From assembly GCA_037190485.1 (NCBI GenBank), contig JBBCJB010000004.1, positions 186,001-250,000 on the forward strand: a stretch of 64,000 nucleotides of DNA, written 5' to 3'. The notes under the pieces are model-generated. The model was not told the DNA's origin. It saw only the letters and a list, made by a program, of their open reading frames with translations, and made no database searches. The stretch is from Parapedobacter sp037190485. Lineage in GTDB: Bacteria > Bacteroidota > Bacteroidia > Sphingobacteriales > Sphingobacteriaceae. Shown here in pieces: positions 45,867-53,410 of this stretch; position 1 is the stretch's first letter; each line of letters starts with the position of its first letter. The translations under genes were made by a program, and so were the position numbers.

Positions 45867-47123
45867 ATGATAATGGGAACATTTGGCCGAACAACTAGCA
45901 TTGAATCGTTCAACGAAATCAGCAGTTATGATTTCACAAATCAACTGGCAAAAGAGATTAAAAATGAGATAGAAGGGCGAGGTAAAGCTTATATCCTTGG
46001 TGTTGAGGAAGACGATTATAAAAAGTATCTGATACAAAAATACACTCTCGATCCCTTAAAAATTGATTACGACAGTGAATCAATCGAAGAGCCGACTGTA
46101 AGCAAGGAGTGGATAGAAGACAGAATGTGGGGGGAAAAGCACCAGACTGATGTGTACACGTTCACTGCTAAATATAGCTTCGTTGGTTCCGCAATTTTGT
46201 TTAAAGTTCAGCCGAGCACCCGTAAAATGACATCAACTAAAATATATGTGAATGAAAATAGTGGTTCGATATCTTTTAGTTTCAAAGTGTCACATAAGGA
46301 CCCCAAAGAGTTCGACAGAATTAAGTCAAACTATCAGCGAAAGGCATTTTCAAACCTCGAAAATGCAAACAAAGATGCAATCATCTGGAACGAAGCTCTT
46401 TCCGGTCTCACCAACAGGCTGTTTCATAAGCAAAAAGATGAGTTCTTGAAAGAGAACTCTTTCTTTGCTGCAATTAACGTCAAAGTAAACCAAGACACTT
46501 CCTCAGTGTTTTCAACACCAACCATCAAGAAAAAAGTCGTTCCTCAGCCAACCTTATCAACGAAGGCGGAGTTTTCGTCTGAACCGATGATGGCCAATGA
46601 AATGTATACAGATATTCTAAAAGTCATCTATGATTTTGGGAAAAGTATGGAAAAAAAACCTTCCATTTATCAAGGTAGAGATGAAGAAAGCATCCGGGAC
46701 CAGTTCCTTCTAATTCTAGAGACCCGATATGATGCAACTACGGCTACAGGAGAAACATTTAACAGGGGTGGCAAAACCGATATAATACTTAAGTATGCCA
46801 ATGACGGCACCAATCTTTTTGTAGCAGAGTGCAAGTTGTGGCACGGGGCGGCAGAATTCCATAAGGGTATCTCTCAACTTTTCGACAGGTATTTAACTTG
46901 GCGTGATTCTAAGGTAGCCTTACTGCTATTTGTAAGAAACAAAGATTTTACCAATATTGTCAATATCATAAAGGAAGAAGCGTTAAAGCATCCTTATTTT
47001 TTATCTGTAGCAGGCCAACGTGGTGAGACATCTTTCAGCTATCAGTTTCACCTACCTGCCGACAAAGAAAAGAAGGTTCATTTCGAAATTATCGCATTTC
47101 ATTTTGACAAATTACGAAACTAA
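45867..47123 (+). CDS. PD-(D/E)XK nuclease-fold protein
   Basis: A 418-residue protein. Residues 1-230 are an uncharacterised beta-rich domain. The C-terminal 150 residues have the restriction-endonuclease-like core. A helix EESIRDQFLLILE (about 273-285) precedes GGKTDIILKY with Asp305 and FVAECKLW with Glu321 and Lys323, then a helix with Gln337. Asp, Glu-x-Lys and the upstream Glu form a complete metal site, so it is probably active. Mrr-like nucleases of this form cut DNA in defence or repair. It follows the AlbA_2 gene by 85 bp. A start at 45873 is equally possible. Confidence 0.78.
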   Translation: MIMGTFGRTTSIESFNEISSYDFTNQLAKEIKNEIEGRGKAYILGVEEDDYKKYLIQKYTLDPLKIDYDSESIEEPTVSKEWIEDRMWGEKHQTDVYTFTAKYSFVGSAILFKVQPSTRKMTSTKIYVNENSGSISFSFKVSHKDPKEFDRIKSNYQRKAFSNLENANKDAIIWNEALSGLTNRLFHKQKDEFLKENSFFAAINVKVNQDTSSVFSTPTIKKKVVPQPTLSTKAEFSSEPMMANEMYTDILKVIYDFGKSMEKKPSIYQGRDEESIRDQFLLILETRYDATTATGETFNRGGKTDIILKYANDGTNLFVAECKLWHGAAEFHKGISQLFDRYLTWRDSKVALLLFVRNKDFTNIVNIIKEEALKHPYFLSVAGQRGETSFSYQFHLPADKEKKVHFEIIAFHFDKLRN

Positions 47124-47415
47124 TAGTCAAAACCGCACGAGACCAGTAACCCGAACCGATATGGAAACATGCGCCTTGGTATTTAATTCCAAGAGAGGGG
47201 AGCCAATTCTTCTCTCGAAATTGTTAAGATCTATTACATCACCAAATACGAAAATAGGTTTTCCTTCAGGGAACGCAGCGTTCATGGAAGATTGGGACGG
47301 GGTTGTAACTTGCAAAAAAATCTCCATATGTTCCTTCCGGAACATCGCTATTGGAACTCGAAACGGAATCAAGTGCAACTGTAAATATCCCGAAAACAGC
47401 CACACGATCAATCCG

Positions 47416-48429
47416 TCAAACGATTCCATCCCCCACCCCGAATGCATACCGCTGGTAATCGATAAGCTGCCGGTCGGCTTCGTTTTCCTTCCAAGCCAGT
47501 TCCTCATGGCTCAGGCGCACGATTTCGCCGGTATCCTTACCACTGAACGATTGGGCGACGGTTTCCAGGACACATAGTTCGTCCCTGGAAAACGTTTCCC
47601 CGTCAAATGATACTCTGGGATGGTACACTTCCGAATACTGGTCCTCCTTCCCGTTGCGCTCTTCGACCGAGACCTGCCCGTCGTCCTGCAGCCGGAGGAA
47701 CAGCCGACCGTATTCGGCCGGTACCGGCCCATAAGGAATGGCACGGTACGGCAAACCGGTGATGGAATATCCGTGTTGCTTATATGCGAGGAAGTCCGCA
47801 TAGAACAGCAGCTTGTTGAGCTTGGTCTTGTACAGGTCGCCGATATGGTGCTCGAAATACGCCAGGACATTGGCTATGCGCGGCAGGCTCAACCGCCGGT
47901 ACCCATTGAGCGAAGTGGGCGGGTAATCCCGAAGGCTGATCGGCATGGGTTCCGAACCGTGAGCATCCCTGTCCCGCCTGGCAATCAGCGACTGGGCTTT
48001 CTCGATGAACCTGACCACTTCTCGCTCGGTGAGGAAATGCGCGCTCGCCTCCACCTGCTTGATGAATTCCTCCGGGTTACTGACCGACAGGATGAGCCGA
48101 CCATTGGCCACGGTGGGCATCTCGCCGGATTCGTATAGCCGGTACGTGTTGGCCCCCATCCCCAATACCTCCGACATCTTGCTGGCCGATACGCCATACC
48201 TCTCCCGGATCTGCCGGATTTCCTCCGGAAACGGGATGCCATATTTCTCCCGGTATTGGTTGGTGGCCTGTACCGTATTAAGCGTATCCAATTGCTCGTC
48301 GGTAAACCGCTCGCCGCTGTCTTTACATAAATAATAATGGTACACGATGTTAAACGTTTCCTTGCGGAACGTGAGGGTGTCCGCTTCGCGGACCAATTTC
48401 ATTTTCTTGCCTGTGATTGGACTGTTCAT
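47416..48429 (-). CDS. MqsA-like HTH antitoxin with C-terminal Panacea (DUF4065) domain
   Basis: A 337-residue antitoxin. Residues 1-55 occupy the place of the MqsA zinc ribbon, but the paired cysteines are missing: SPITGKK and LCKDSGE stand where C-x-x-C pairs occur. A helix-turn-helix follows at about 68-118 (EEIRQIRERYGVSASKMSEV). The Panacea/DUF4065 domain (about 190-325) has VLAYFEHHIGDLYKTKLNKL, LLFYADFLAYKQHG and PYGPVPAEY. It neutralises the toxin encoded just upstream (start and stop overlap by 4 bp) and should repress the operon through the HTH. Palindromic sites lie upstream of the toxin. Confidence 0.85.
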   Translation of the reverse strand: MNSPITGKKMKLVREADTLTFRKETFNIVYHYYLCKDSGERFTDEQLDTLNTVQATNQYREKYGIPFPEEIRQIRERYGVSASKMSEVLGMGANTYRLYESGEMPTVANGRLILSVSNPEEFIKQVEASAHFLTEREVVRFIEKAQSLIARRDRDAHGSEPMPISLRDYPPTSLNGYRRLSLPRIANVLAYFEHHIGDLYKTKLNKLLFYADFLAYKQHGYSITGLPYRAIPYGPVPAEYGRLFLRLQDDGQVSVEERNGKEDQYSEVYHPRVSFDGETFSRDELCVLETVAQSFSGKDTGEIVRLSHEELAWKENEADRQLIDYQRYAFGVGDGIV

Positions 48430-48785
48430 GTTTTTTCCTTTTTGAAAGGATAATTGATGGGGTGCTCCGCCGGATGAAATGAGATGCAGATGACCGGATT
48501 GCTTGATGTCCCCATTGATATTTTGATGTACAACTCGTTGTTCCTATATTTCTTGCCGAATACCCACATGCTGGCAATGCCATATAGCCTATCGTCCAGC
48601 GGTCCTTCGCTGTAATCAGGAGCCGTAAGGGATTCGACGATTTCACGTCGTCCGATGGGTGTGATATCCAAATCCAACAGCGTCTGCGCATTCTTGGGCC
48701 TGCCGTCCCTGAAAATGATACCAAACACCCGGTACTTGATAAAGAACTCCTGTAGAAAATGGGAAACGTCGTCTTTTGTCGCCAC
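48426..48785 (-). CDS. MqsR-like type II toxin
   Basis: A 119-residue protein of the MqsR/RelE-like mRNA interferase type. The order is helix at the start (VSHFLQEFFIKYRVFGIIF), then a central hallmark GPLDDRLYGIASMWVFGKKY, then beta strands ELYIKISMG and ICISFHPAEHPINYPFK at the end. It overlaps the downstream antitoxin gene by 4 bp (ATGA). Family toxins cleave mRNA to slow growth when the antitoxin is lost. Catalytic residues cannot be fixed without an alignment. Confidence 0.75.
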   Translation of the reverse strand: MATKDDVSHFLQEFFIKYRVFGIIFRDGRPKNAQTLLDLDITPIGRREIVESLTAPDYSEGPLDDRLYGIASMWVFGKKYRNNELYIKISMGTSSNPVICISFHPAEHPINYPFKKEKT

Positions 48786-48842
48786 GGCAATACGGAATTA
48801 AATGAATACATCGAACATTTCCCCATCTCTTCGTAAAGAAAC

Positions 48843-48861
48843 AACTTATCCGTAATAAGTT
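48843..48861. promoter_or_regulatory. Palindromic operator upstream of the toxin gene
   Basis: AACTTAT and ATAAGTT form a perfect 7-bp inverted repeat around CCGTA, 58 bp upstream of the toxin start. The same half-site (AATAAGTT) recurs at 48945 and inside the larger palindrome at 49018. MqsA-family antitoxins bind AACCT-N3-AGGTT-like palindromes, so this is a probable autorepression site. Confidence 0.6.
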
Positions 48862-48932
48862 TTCCACATTTTAAAAATTCCTAATCCTCACTGCCACAAA
48901 TCGATAGGTGTCTTACATGCTTTATGTGAGCA

Positions 48933-48957
48933 CAAATATACAACGAATAAGTTGAAT
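48933..48957 (-). promoter_or_regulatory. Probable toxin-antitoxin promoter overlapping an operator half-site
   Basis: The minus strand reads TATATTTG (48933-48940), a full TAnnTTTG -7 element. Immediately upstream is CAACTTATTCGTTG (48941-48954), which contains the operator half-site. A TTTC occurs near the -33 position. Binding there would block transcription of the toxin-antitoxin operon. Confidence 0.5.
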
Positions 48958-49017
48958 TATGAAATATTTGTCATTACTTTTACACTTATTAGTTGACTCA
49001 TGCGTGCATTCAACAAA

Positions 49018-49038
49018 AACTTATTAAACTAATAAGTT
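49018..49038. promoter_or_regulatory. Perfect 9-bp inverted repeat upstream of small basic gene
   Basis: AACTTATTA, three bases, TAATAAGTT: a perfect palindrome ending 23 bp before the ATG at 49062. It shares its arms with the operator near the divergent toxin gene, so the antitoxin may also control the small plus-strand genes. Confidence 0.6.
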
Positions 49039-49061
49039 AAAAACGAAAGGAGGTATTAACG

Positions 49062-49184
49062 ATGGCAAGAACAATAAAGACGACAGTGAATAAAAGTGCA
49101 ATCACCGGCCGGTTTGTAAAGAGCTCGAGAGTGAAGAGCAACCCGAAGACGACTTATAAACAGACGGTCACCAAGAAGAAGTAG
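49062..49184 (+). CDS. Small basic protein, 40 residues
   Basis: A short gene with a very strong ribosome-binding site (AAAGGAGG, 11 bp before ATG). The product starts MARTIKTTVNKSAITGRFVK and continues with SNPKTTYKQTV and a KKK end. Such short basic proteins with AITGRFV are found in many bacteria near toxin-antitoxin or prophage genes (recalled). The function is not known. The next gene follows at 30 bp. Confidence 0.65.
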   Translation: MARTIKTTVNKSAITGRFVKSSRVKSNPKTTYKQTVTKKK

Positions 49185-49214
49185 TGAATTATTTATTTAT
49201 CAAATTACAGAAAC

Positions 49215-49436
49215 ATGTCAAAGAACCAACATGTGGTGCCGCACAACGGGAGTTGGGCGGTACGTGGTGCGGGGAACAGCCGCGTAACAGCAACAACTTC
49301 TACCCAACGGGAGGCTATCAACATAGCCAGAGGAATTGCAAGAAACCAGCAATCCGAATTGTTCATCCATCGGCCAAATGGCCAAATCCGTGACCGTGAT
49401 AGTTACGGCAATGACCCCCATCCACCCAAAGGATAG
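49215..49436 (+). CDS. DUF2188-family small protein
   Basis: A 73-residue protein matching DUF2188: HVVPHNGSWAVRGAGNSRVT at the start, then a helix with AINIARGIARNQQSELFIH, and a PNGQIRDRDSYG loop with a polar tail. These proteins are small alpha-beta folds of unknown role, widespread on accessory DNA. It shares the operator-bearing promoter with the 40-residue protein upstream. A hairpin terminator follows. Confidence 0.8.
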   Translation: MSKNQHVVPHNGSWAVRGAGNSRVTATTSTQREAINIARGIARNQQSELFIHRPNGQIRDRDSYGNDPHPPKG

Positions 49437-49460
49437 GATGATGAGGACATGGATGGATTG

Positions 49461-49494
49461 AAGGGACATCGGCCGTGTTGCTGATGTCCCTTTA
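49461..49494 (+). terminator. Rho-independent terminator after the DUF2188 gene
   Basis: AAGGGACATCGG and the complementary GATGTCCCTT form an 8-10-bp stem with a GC-rich loop, followed by TTTAT. It closes the two-gene transcript before the next gene at 49593. Confidence 0.65.
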
Positions 49495-49592
49495 TAAGAC
49501 TAATTCAGAAAAGCACCCACACAAACTCCTAACTTTTAGCTGTTTATTAAAAATATCATTATATTTGACATTTACGATTAAGCTTAAAGGCA

Positions 49593-51008
49593 ATGGAGCA
49601 TAATTTACTCAAACTCTCTACCGAAAAACTGCTGACTAAATTCGGAGCTGGCAACCATAAGCCCGGTTCTGGAAGCGCCGCCGCTTTCCAAGGAATGCTT
49701 TCAGCAGAATTGTTGGTCACCGTTATCAGCCTGACTAATGAGGAAAAGAGAAGAAACACATACAGAAGCTCCTTACCTAAACTTTTAAAAATGAACACCG
49801 AAATTCGGGATCGTATTCTTCCTGAATTAACCGGGTTATTCCAAGAGGATTCTATACAATTCGGTAAAGCCATCGCGTCACGAAAAGAGCGTGATGAAGA
49901 AAAAGACCCAAAAAGAAAAAGTCTCTTAGCCCGCCAAGCGCTGGATGACCTCAAGATCGCCATTGAACTTCCACTTAGAATCGCTGATTTGAACATCGAA
50001 CTGGCTGGCATGGCGGCTTTCATATTTGACAATGGTTTTCAAGGTGCCAGAGGTGATACACAGGTTGGGCTAAGTGGTGCTGTCGCTGCTGTCGGAGGCT
50101 GTTTATCAATCGTCCAGTTAAACCTACTGCAATACGGAAGTGACCAATACGACTGGATCGAAAACGTAAAAACAAAGGCAGACGAACTAAGAACAATCTA
50201 TGAAAAACTGAATTCGATTGCAACTTCAAAAATCGACATCTTAGCATCCGCAGTCAAGGAAAACGCCGACTTATACAAAGATGTCAATCGACTGATCTCA
50301 GAGTCTAAAGGAACGAAAAATATTTCCGACGTTGACATAGAAGACTATGCGACGCAATTACAGTTATTAGCTTGGAAGCATCGCCAGAAAATATGGAAAA
50401 AGAATATTCCAACAGATCCGATTGAAATCCTTAAGCCGGATATCATTTTCAAAACCTTGCTGGGCTATAACTTTTACAAATCCGGTAACCTCGGATTGAA
50501 TAGTACTTCTGCAGGACTTTCTGAAGTGGCTGGAGAAATAGACCAGATGGCTAAAACAGTATTGATATCCAACAAAATACCCGAACAGACACAACGCTTC
50601 ACCGCCGCCCACGAGTTGGGTCATGCCATGCTACATAACCAAGCTGTATTACATCGTGATTTACCATTAGACGGCGTTAACCGAATGGGCAAAAAAGCTC
50701 CAGAAGAGCATCAGGCCGATAAATTTGCCAAGTATTTCCTGATGCCACAAAAGCAGGTACTCGAAGTATTCCAAGAATATTTTTCGACAAGCAAGTTTGT
50801 TATTGAACAGAATACCGCATTTAATTTGATTCAAGACAACCCTAGCAAATTAAGGTCGCAAAGCAAAGACTTGAGGGGGTTAAGCCGTAAATTAGCCACG
50901 GCTAAATCTTATTCCAACCTCGCATTTACCCCTTTAGCCGAATTATTCAACGTATCGGTAGAAGCAATGGCGATCAGGCTGGAAGAGCTTGGGTTGGTGG
51001 AGTTTTAG
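49593..51008 (+). CDS. Fusion of FTCD_C-like (cyclodeaminase) domain with ImmA/IrrE metallopeptidase
   Basis: A 471-residue protein joining two families. Residues of about 5-225 are all-helical and match the formiminotransferase-cyclodeaminase C-terminal fold: KFGAGNHKPGSGSAAAFQGM is its glycine/serine/alanine-rich opening, with GARGDTQVGLSGAVAAVGG later. Residues of about 300-471 are an ImmA/IrrE zinc peptidase. His340-Glu341-x2-His344 (TAAHELGHAMLHN) binds zinc, Glu372 in EHQADKFAKYFLMP is the third ligand, and a short HTH-like end follows. ImmA/IrrE enzymes cleave repressors in mobile elements or stress responses. The cyclodeaminase part lacks its usual formiminotransferase partner and may be a sensor or scaffold. 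Start ATG 49593 fits the family N-terminus. Confidence 0.8.
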   Translation: MEHNLLKLSTEKLLTKFGAGNHKPGSGSAAAFQGMLSAELLVTVISLTNEEKRRNTYRSSLPKLLKMNTEIRDRILPELTGLFQEDSIQFGKAIASRKERDEEKDPKRKSLLARQALDDLKIAIELPLRIADLNIELAGMAAFIFDNGFQGARGDTQVGLSGAVAAVGGCLSIVQLNLLQYGSDQYDWIENVKTKADELRTIYEKLNSIATSKIDILASAVKENADLYKDVNRLISESKGTKNISDVDIEDYATQLQLLAWKHRQKIWKKNIPTDPIEILKPDIIFKTLLGYNFYKSGNLGLNSTSAGLSEVAGEIDQMAKTVLISNKIPEQTQRFTAAHELGHAMLHNQAVLHRDLPLDGVNRMGKKAPEEHQADKFAKYFLMPQKQVLEVFQEYFSTSKFVIEQNTAFNLIQDNPSKLRSQSKDLRGLSRKLATAKSYSNLAFTPLAELFNVSVEAMAIRLEELGLVEF

Positions 51009-51042
51009 TTACTCCGGGGAGCACCCGCAAAATAACACCTGC

Positions 51043-51180
51043 ATGCCCCTATCTGAATTACACACACGGCTTACAACGGAAGGGATTCCTGACAGCTGCT
51101 ATTACCTACACGGGTATATGGAGGGAACCATTAATGAGTTTTGTAAACACCTAACTCACCAGCTAAGGCAGACGCCTTAA
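51043..51180 (+). pseudogene. Truncated small-protein gene
   Basis: A 45-codon frame starting MPLSELHTRLTTEGIPDSCY and continuing YLHGYMEGTINEF. The opening has the look of small conserved Bacteroidota proteins that are normally about 70 residues with a C-terminal beta hairpin. Here the end merges into the 21-nt array. It is probably a remnant; a real short protein cannot be excluded. Confidence 0.35.
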
Positions 51181-51843
51181 CAGGCGAAGCAAAGCACTTC
51201 AGCGCTAAAGACTATGCTTTAGCTATGGAGGCATACGATGCCACCCCTCAAGCATGTACCTCAGGGCCAGAACAGAACGACTGCGGGGTTCAGGCAGATG
51301 CTTCAAGGCGGGAGGCACACTCCCCCGCCGCGCAGGAGTATACCTTGGCACTTTAGGAATATGCTTTAACGCGGAGGAGCACTCCTCCAATGCGCAGGAT
51401 TACACGATAGACGCTGAAGCGTATCACATAGACACTCAAGAGGACACTTCTGACGCATAGGATGATTACATGGCTGCTTAGGGATACTATCCTGCATTCC
51501 CGTAGTACTGCATTGGGGTTCCGTAGTACTTCTGCGCGTAGATTCAGCGGTACTCGACTCCTTCGGTGTATCCATGAAACCCACCGTAGTCTTCCTAAAT
51601 CGCTTCGCGATACGCTTGCGATTCAAGGAGTACCGCAGCGCGTTCGAAGCATACTACGCGAACGCTCCGTAACATTCCTTGGCACCAAAGGGGTACTCCT
51701 GAAACACAAAGGAACATCACGCAGGCTTACAGGCGTGTTGCAATGGATTCCCATAGTATCACAACGCGTCATCGGGATACGCTTCCTGGGCTCCGTAAGA
51801 CGCCTGTTGGCCGGTGTTCGAAGCGTAGCAATGTCATTCTCCT
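51152..51843. repeat. Degenerate 21-nt tandem array, about 33 units
   Basis: The whole 690 bp divides into 21-nt units that hold phase with a single one-base slip (unit 51362-51381 is 20 nt). Units share an ending (commonly GGATA, GTAGTA, GGCATA, GAGTAC or GGGATAC). They also share a loose opening (TGCTTTA, CTCCTCC, CTGCATT, TTCCT, CGCTTGC). Two neighbours, starting at 51487 and 51508, share GTAGTA ends and overlapping cores; most others match at under half of the positions. No frame stays open across it. It differs from CRISPR because no invariant repeat exists. A second array with the same period is at 26.1-26.4 kb. Confidence 0.7.
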
Positions 51844-52198
51844 GACCAGGGTTGGATGCCTAGCCAACAACCGAAAACATTTATACTAATTTTTTGGCTT
51901 TTCGCTGCGGTTTGTAGATATTTACCAAACCGAATAGAACCGGAAAGAAACGTGAAAACGGAAACAAAGGCTATAAAAAACGAAACCCGATAGCTTGAAT
52001 TGCTTCAGGGGCTACCGGGAATAATCTTACACAAAGATAAAACTACGGATTGAAATAACGAAAAATCGATGACGCTATGCTTCGAAATCGCCCTGCGGAA
52101 TTAAGTGGATGCCGTATACAGGGCCGCATACGGTGCCGAATGGATGAAAACCGCGGCAGTGAATGGCATGTTCGAAACCACCTACTAGTAAAAACCAA

Positions 52199-52756
52199 AT
52201 GACATACAAAACATTCCACGAACAAATCCACGACCTTCGTAACCATTATCAGAACAGGGATCTAGAAACCTATTTACTAGCCCTTTTAAGGCTGGTTAAG
52301 CAGGATAACGCACAAAACCTAAATGCGGACTCGCTGTTAAAGTTGCTACAGGAGGCATTCGGAGCCAATCCAGAAGCATTCAATCCCGGATGGCTAAGCA
52401 TAAAAACTGCTCCCGATGAAAATGTGATGAGTAAGAAATTCACAAATCCTGAAATCGATCCGCCATTTGACAAATCGGTCGTGTCAAACAGAAGCGGAAT
52501 CGACTACGCCATTGCCGTGTTACAATTCCAGATCGCTGAACTCCATAAAATGAAAGGCAAGCAATTGGATAATGACATGCGGTATTTCGGCGTGGAATCC
52601 GAAACGGGAAACCTTTGGTACAATTTTGACCCGATGACGAACCTGGAGTGCGGGGCGAGCTGCATGCTGAATAGCCAGGCCGATGAAGACGGTGAATTCA
52701 AGGTGAGTTGGCAAACACTTGGCGAGCTGCTGGAGATGGGACGGATTTATGAGTGA
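52199..52756 (+). CDS. Conserved small protein of unknown function
   Basis: A 185-residue soluble protein; the ATG at 52199 (MTYKTFHEQIHDLRNHYQNR) is preferred to an upstream in-frame ATG that adds a non-coding-like stretch. The first half is helical. The second half has beta character and a conserved-looking segment YFGVESETGNLWYNFDPMTN followed by ECGASCM. No named family. The pattern is seen in contact-dependent-inhibition or polymorphic-toxin immunity loci, which is only a suggestion. The next small frame overlaps its end. Confidence 0.6.
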   Translation: MTYKTFHEQIHDLRNHYQNRDLETYLLALLRLVKQDNAQNLNADSLLKLLQEAFGANPEAFNPGWLSIKTAPDENVMSKKFTNPEIDPPFDKSVVSNRSGIDYAIAVLQFQIAELHKMKGKQLDNDMRYFGVESETGNLWYNFDPMTNLECGASCMLNSQADEDGEFKVSWQTLGELLEMGRIYE

Positions 52757-52868
52757 TGTGATTGGAAAGTACATGGTCATGGATAAAGAAACGGCGTCTT
52801 ATATCATAAATCATTTCACCCACCTGCTATCGGGCGAAGGCTACGACTGCATAAAAAACAGCTTTTAG
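52749..52868 (+). pseudogene. Short truncated gene overlapping the preceding stop
   Basis: A 39-codon frame (MSDVIGKYMVMDKETASYII, then NHFTHLLSGEGYDC) overlapping the previous gene by 8 bp. MDKETASYIINHFTHLL looks like the start of a longer family of about 110 residues with a later zinc ribbon, here cut by a stop after NSF. Probably a truncated copy. Confidence 0.4.
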
Positions 52869-53410
52869 GTTGATCCAGATGACTCAGTTGACGTACACTA
52901 CCCGGATGAGTAGCTATGCACTTTCCTTGACGGGATACAGTAATTCGGACAGATGCCAGAACAGCTTGTGCTCTGCACATAGATGTTCAGTTCGCACTGA
53001 AGGTTATCGACCGATATGACCTTGAAAGGATCCCCGTCCGAGAAAACGAGTTGCGATGCATTCATTCAGGTTATAACGGCTAGTGGCCATGTATATGATG
53101 GTATCACCACCAAAAGTGGGGAAGAACCAGCGTCGACCGAAAACAATGGCCCCATATCTGCGAAATAGACAATAATCCTGAAAGACGTGGAGTGAGGCGT
53201 TATGCAAAACTGCGCTCTGCAAGATAGCGACATTAATTACGCAACCCCAAGAAACACAGGGCATGGGTAAAGCGGGAAGAAGAACGGTTGCTTGCCATCA
53301 GGAAGGCAGAGCAAGCGGCAAGGCAATCCAAGGAACGCGTGAAGCGTGCAAACGAGGAATTGAAACGGTTGATTGACAAGAAAACAAGGGTCTTACCAAT
53401 TGCTGGGCAA
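52869..53410. other. Gene fragments without an intact frame
   Basis: Two protein-like pieces are visible on the plus strand but neither has a start or extends far: FALKVIDRYDLERIPVRENE (52991-53083) and KREEERLLAIRKAEQAARQS (about 53260-53400), a coiled-coil-like basic helix. They look like remains of deleted genes. Nothing else is seen. Confidence 0.4.

Noticed and set aside
47020..47577. 185-codon plus-strand frame between the nuclease and antitoxin genes
   Set aside because: It starts inside the nuclease gene in another frame and ends antisense to the antitoxin gene; its middle (47124-47415) shows no coding bias.
51152..51843. CRISPR array
   Set aside because: The 21-nt units have no invariant repeat, no spacers of separate length and no cas genes nearby.
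51254..51845. Open frames within the 21-nt array as genes
   Set aside because: Frames of 68-127 codons arise because 21 is a multiple of three; no frame is open over the whole array and there is no ribosome-binding site.
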